Position numbers and translations under genes: made by a program. Of a DNA stretch of 64,000 nt, positions 61,105 through 64,000 are shown piece after piece. Each line of letters opens with the position of its first letter. The stretch's first letter is position 1. This DNA is from Antennarius striatus (taxonomy: Eukaryota; Chordata; Actinopteri; Lophiiformes; Antennariidae). A model generated the notes under the pieces. The model was not told the origin of the DNA. It did no database searches and saw only the letters and a program-made list of their open reading frames with translations. The stretch is from contig NC_090789.1 in assembly GCF_040054535.1 (NCBI RefSeq), positions 5,966,697-6,030,696 of the forward strand. Direction: 5' to 3'.

Positions 61105-61602
61105 ATGCTTTTTTTACCCTTCGTCTTTGGTCTGGCTGTGGCCACTATACCATCCGATGACTATCAAGCGATGCTCCAGCGTGGCAATTGTCCCATGTTC
61201 TGGTTTAAATTCAATGACCGTTGCTACAAATACGTGGCCACCCGTGTGAGCTGGGCTGATGCAGAGCTTCACTGTGTATCAGAGGGAGCCAACTTGGTGT
61301 CGATCCACAGTATGGAGGAACAGAACTTTATCAAAGGCCTGATCAAGAACTTTGACCACGCCGAGGAAACTACCTGGATTGGTCTGACGGACATCCATAA
61401 AGAAAACAGCTTCATGTGGTCTAATGGTCAAGCAGTGAACTTTGTCTACTGGTATCAAAATGAACCAAACAATCTAGAAGGAACTGAACACTGTGTTCAC
61501 ACCAACCATGGTGAAGAGAAGAAATGGAATGATGAGGATTGTTATTTTACTCTTCCCTCTGTTTGTGCATTTCAAATAAATTGCCTTCAGCCTGTGGATT
61601 AG
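61105..61602 (+). CDS. Secreted C-type lectin (ladderlectin/L-2 lectin-like), intronless
   Basis: A 165-residue protein in one uninterrupted exon. Residues 1-14 (MLFLPFVFGLAVAT) are a short signal peptide; residues about 29-158 form one C-type lectin domain. Cysteines 29/40, 57/154 and 130/146 fit the long-form CTLD disulphides; C160 is left over and might link subunits. The Ca2+-site motifs are intact: EPN (120-122, mannose-type specificity in the classic scheme), E128 and WND (141-143). WIGL (91-94) is the domain core. Related fish lectins are secreted pattern-recognition proteins of mucus and plasma. ATG context is good (A at -3). The absence of introns is unusual for the superfamily, though single-exon fish genes of this kind may be common. 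Confidence 0.93.
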   Translation: MLFLPFVFGLAVATIPSDDYQAMLQRGNCPMFWFKFNDRCYKYVATRVSWADAELHCVSEGANLVSIHSMEEQNFIKGLIKNFDHAEETTWIGLTDIHKENSFMWSNGQAVNFVYWYQNEPNNLEGTEHCVHTNHGEEKKWNDEDCYFTLPSVCAFQINCLQPVD

Positions 61603-61771
61603 TTCCAAATTGATCAATTCGCTCTGATGTCATGCTTTTAGCCTACACAATCAAGATGCAAATGTATACTGTTGTGAGACAAAGCTCAAGTGTCAAGAAA
61701 AAACAGTAATTGATCATGCTACTATACTGCAAATAGAAATATTTTTTTAAATCTCTAAATAACATCTTTAG

Positions 61772-61777
61772 AATAAA
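61772..61777 (+). terminator. Lectin gene polyadenylation signal
   Basis: AATAAA 170 bp after the lectin stop codon. Further hexamers and an A-rich stretch occur at about 62435-62480. Confidence 0.5.
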
Positions 61778-62830
61778 TTATGCTCCCAGATGTTAAGTCT
61801 TTAGTTCATAGGCTCATGGGACTTTAAGATACTGGAAAAATGTATTTTCTTTATGATAAAAAATATTTGATGCATGAACTTTCCACTGTGACGCGCTTGT
61901 ATCAGCATTTCCTTTACAGAAAATCAAAACAAAAGGAAGACACACCGGCTTTATTGTTTTACAGCTGCTCTGTAATCTTATGTGACATGATCCAAAGACT
62001 AGACTTTTAACTGGATTGGCTGGGTAGAAAAATTGTCGTATTTATGGCTTAATTGTTTATGGCCTACTAGTCTGATTCACTTCCTCAAAAGGACGAAGGT
62101 CACCCTGGAATGAGTGTTTACTGGCATTTATGACAAAAATATCAGTAAAATTCTGATGGCTTCATGATTTGTGCGATACAAACATCTACAAGGGTTGCCT
62201 TTGTACAACACATTCATTGCAGGCTGGAGCTGAACGAGAGACTATGACAAGGAAATGTCTGAAGCTTACAATTTATGAAATCTAAAGTCACCATTGGACT
62301 TGACATTTTCTTCGGAGTCGGATCTTTGATCAAGGAAGAGTTGTTTAAACTTGCAGGCTGATTATAGTTCCTGTGTTACTTGTCTATTTCCAAGGCTGGA
62401 CCTTTTGTAAAAATTGCTTTTGCTGGTTTGAGACAAAATAAATAAAAAGGTCAATCACAATAAAAAAAAAGAAAAAGTAAATCCATAACTGATGATGTTC
62501 CGTCACTATGCACAGGTTGTTCCAGATCTGGATCATGATCTCTATGTATTTCACATTGAAATACAGAAGTGTATCCTTGAGAGAAAATAGTGTAAAACAG
62601 CATATTTCTTAATCGCAGTGTTATTTTATCTGTCAGGTAAGATTGGTGCTTGTCTTGGTTTACGTTAAGATATTATATTAGCCATGAAGAAAAAATAAAA
62701 CTACAAAAAAAGATGTAACTGGTTGGATATACCTTTCCAGATGTATTACGAACAATTCATTTGGTCAATGATGCAAACAAACGGAACTTATGTTTCCTGT
62801 GATGCGGGCTGGTCAAACTTATCACACCTT

Positions 62831-62870
62831 GATCATATCAGGGATTTTTTTAAAAATCCCTGATATGATC
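62831..62870. repeat. Perfect 40-bp palindrome (19-bp arms, 2-bp centre)
   Basis: Arms 62831-62849 (GATCATATCAGGGATTTTT) and 62852-62870 are exact reverse complements around TT. It can extrude as a cruciform or form an RNA hairpin. No target-site duplication was recognised. Confidence 0.97.
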
Positions 62871-63869
62871 CAAAGTAAGAGCATCAAAATTAATTACTCA
62901 ATTGGACCAGTGCTTTTAGGTGTGTTGCATAAATCGCTGTGGGAGGGGGACAGAATGTGAAGGAGGCAGTCAGAGGGAATTACAGAAGGAGAACAGATCT
63001 CCACTATTTGATAGACTAATTGCGGACTCAAAGTTGAAGAGTGTGTGGAGACACAGGAGGTGAAGACAGAGCAATTTTGCAGTGTGTGATCAGCTGCCTT
63101 TTTCCTCGTCTCAGCTGGTTCCAGCTGAACTGTGTGAAGCAATAAGTACTCCCTGCCACGTAGTGTGGATGTCTATATGTGTGTATGGGATTGCGTGTGG
63201 AGGGGTGGTATTAGCAGTGGTGGTTGAGAGCCAGAGTACAGCCCTATGGTTTCCTGATGCTTAACACCTATTATTTTGTAGTCATCCCGATGAGTCGTTT
63301 ACCCAGCAGGCTTCTGACAACTAAACTACAGAGGAGTTCTGGAGAATGAAGAAGAATCAAGGGTGATGTAATGCAAGTGATTGTCAGTCGGGGAGCATAA
63401 AAATGGTGTAGAAATTCATATAAAATCATAGCACTCTGTTTTACTGCCTGTAATAAAATCCTGCAAGACGATATTAAATTCTATATTTATACAAGTTTAA
63501 ACTTGCCAAACAATTTTGCAAAGCTCTAATTTATATACAGTATTTAATATATAGTTTTTTCCTATCAGGGGCCAATCTCAATTGGCCGTAAGTGAGAGAA
63601 GGGGAATACCCCGGATGTCAGGGGGCCAAAGAAAAGACAATAATAAAAAAATATAAATACTAAAATATATAAATATGAAGAAAGTGTATTTAAGAACAAT
63701 ATTTTGTAATGTGACCAATTCCCGACACCTGAATGCCTATTCAGAGATTATTTACTGTAGAAATATGTGTATCTGAAGCACAGTGACACATAAACAAACC
63801 AAAAGGAATTCATACGGAGAACCTCCTCATGCTCTCCGGTTTTGCCACGCCCATAAATCTTTTTCGCGC

Positions 63870-63885
63870 GAAAAAATGGACCGCA
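63870..63885. promoter_or_regulatory. E2F-type palindromic site
   Basis: TTTTTCGCGCGAAAAA is a perfect palindrome containing TTTCGCGCGAAA, the symmetrical E2F consensus. CACGCCC (63857-63863, about) lies just upstream. It may be part of a promoter for a gene beyond the window. Confidence 0.5.
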
Positions 63886-64000
63886 CCATTCTGCTTATGG
63901 GGGGTTCCTGAAAAGCGATTACTCCTAAAATCTTTAATAAAATAGAGACATATTCATCAGAAAGTGAAATACATTGGGAAAAAAATTATTTATTGCAGCA

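Larger units (their letters stand above)
61778..64000. other. Intergenic sequence after the lectin
   Basis: No gene recognised. It includes an A-rich stretch at 62433-62480, a perfect palindrome at 62831-62870, an inverted pair of CCAAT boxes at 63570-63587 and an E2F-like palindrome at 63870-63885. Confidence 0.5.

Overview
The window looks like a piece of a teleost (probably percomorph) nuclear genome. It is AT-rich, genes have many GT-AG introns, long CA/TG microsatellites are abundant, fish-type SINE and LINE remnants occur, and the gene order hyccin - tomm7 - il6 - rapgef5 matches the order and orientation I recall for human 7p15.3. All names rest on reading the sequence plus family knowledge; no search was run.

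Layout. 1-3865: last intron, last coding exon and 3' UTR of a plus-strand gene that synteny points to as hyccin (FAM126A/HYCC1). 4185-7400: tomm7, three exons, coding the whole 55-residue Tom7 subunit of the mitochondrial outer-membrane translocase. 7595-10240, minus strand: a complete five-exon interleukin-6 gene (222 aa) with a perfect IL-6 family signature, an ARE-rich 3' UTR and a compact NF-kB/TATA promoter. 10240-21400: gene-poor divergent intergenic space with microsatellites and decayed LINE fragments. 21420-60940: rapgef5 (Repac/MR-GEF), 26 coding exons reconstructed in frame to about 945 aa: DEP domain, linker with relics of an Epac-like region, REM domain, RA/ubiquitin-like domain and CDC25-type Rap GEF domain, then a long 3' UTR. 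60991-61777: a compact intronless secreted C-type lectin gene with CCAAT and TATA boxes, packed just behind the rapgef5 poly(A) site. 61800-64000: intergenic, with a perfect 40-bp palindrome and, at the very end, an E2F-type palindrome that may mark the promoter of the next gene.

How the genes relate. tomm7 and il6 converge with tails about 200 bp apart; il6 and rapgef5 diverge from an 11-kb intergenic region. No operon-like or prokaryotic system is present.

The most notable observation is that one exon-like open frame of rapgef5 (51028-51332) is really two exons separated by an 81-bp AT-AC intron with U12-type (minor spliceosome) signals. Splicing it out restores the conserved family sequence; retention would be in frame and stop-free. 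Other points: (TG)43 acting as the polypyrimidine tract of exon 6, CA repeats directly behind five rapgef5 splice donors, and an alternative-start configuration at exon 11.
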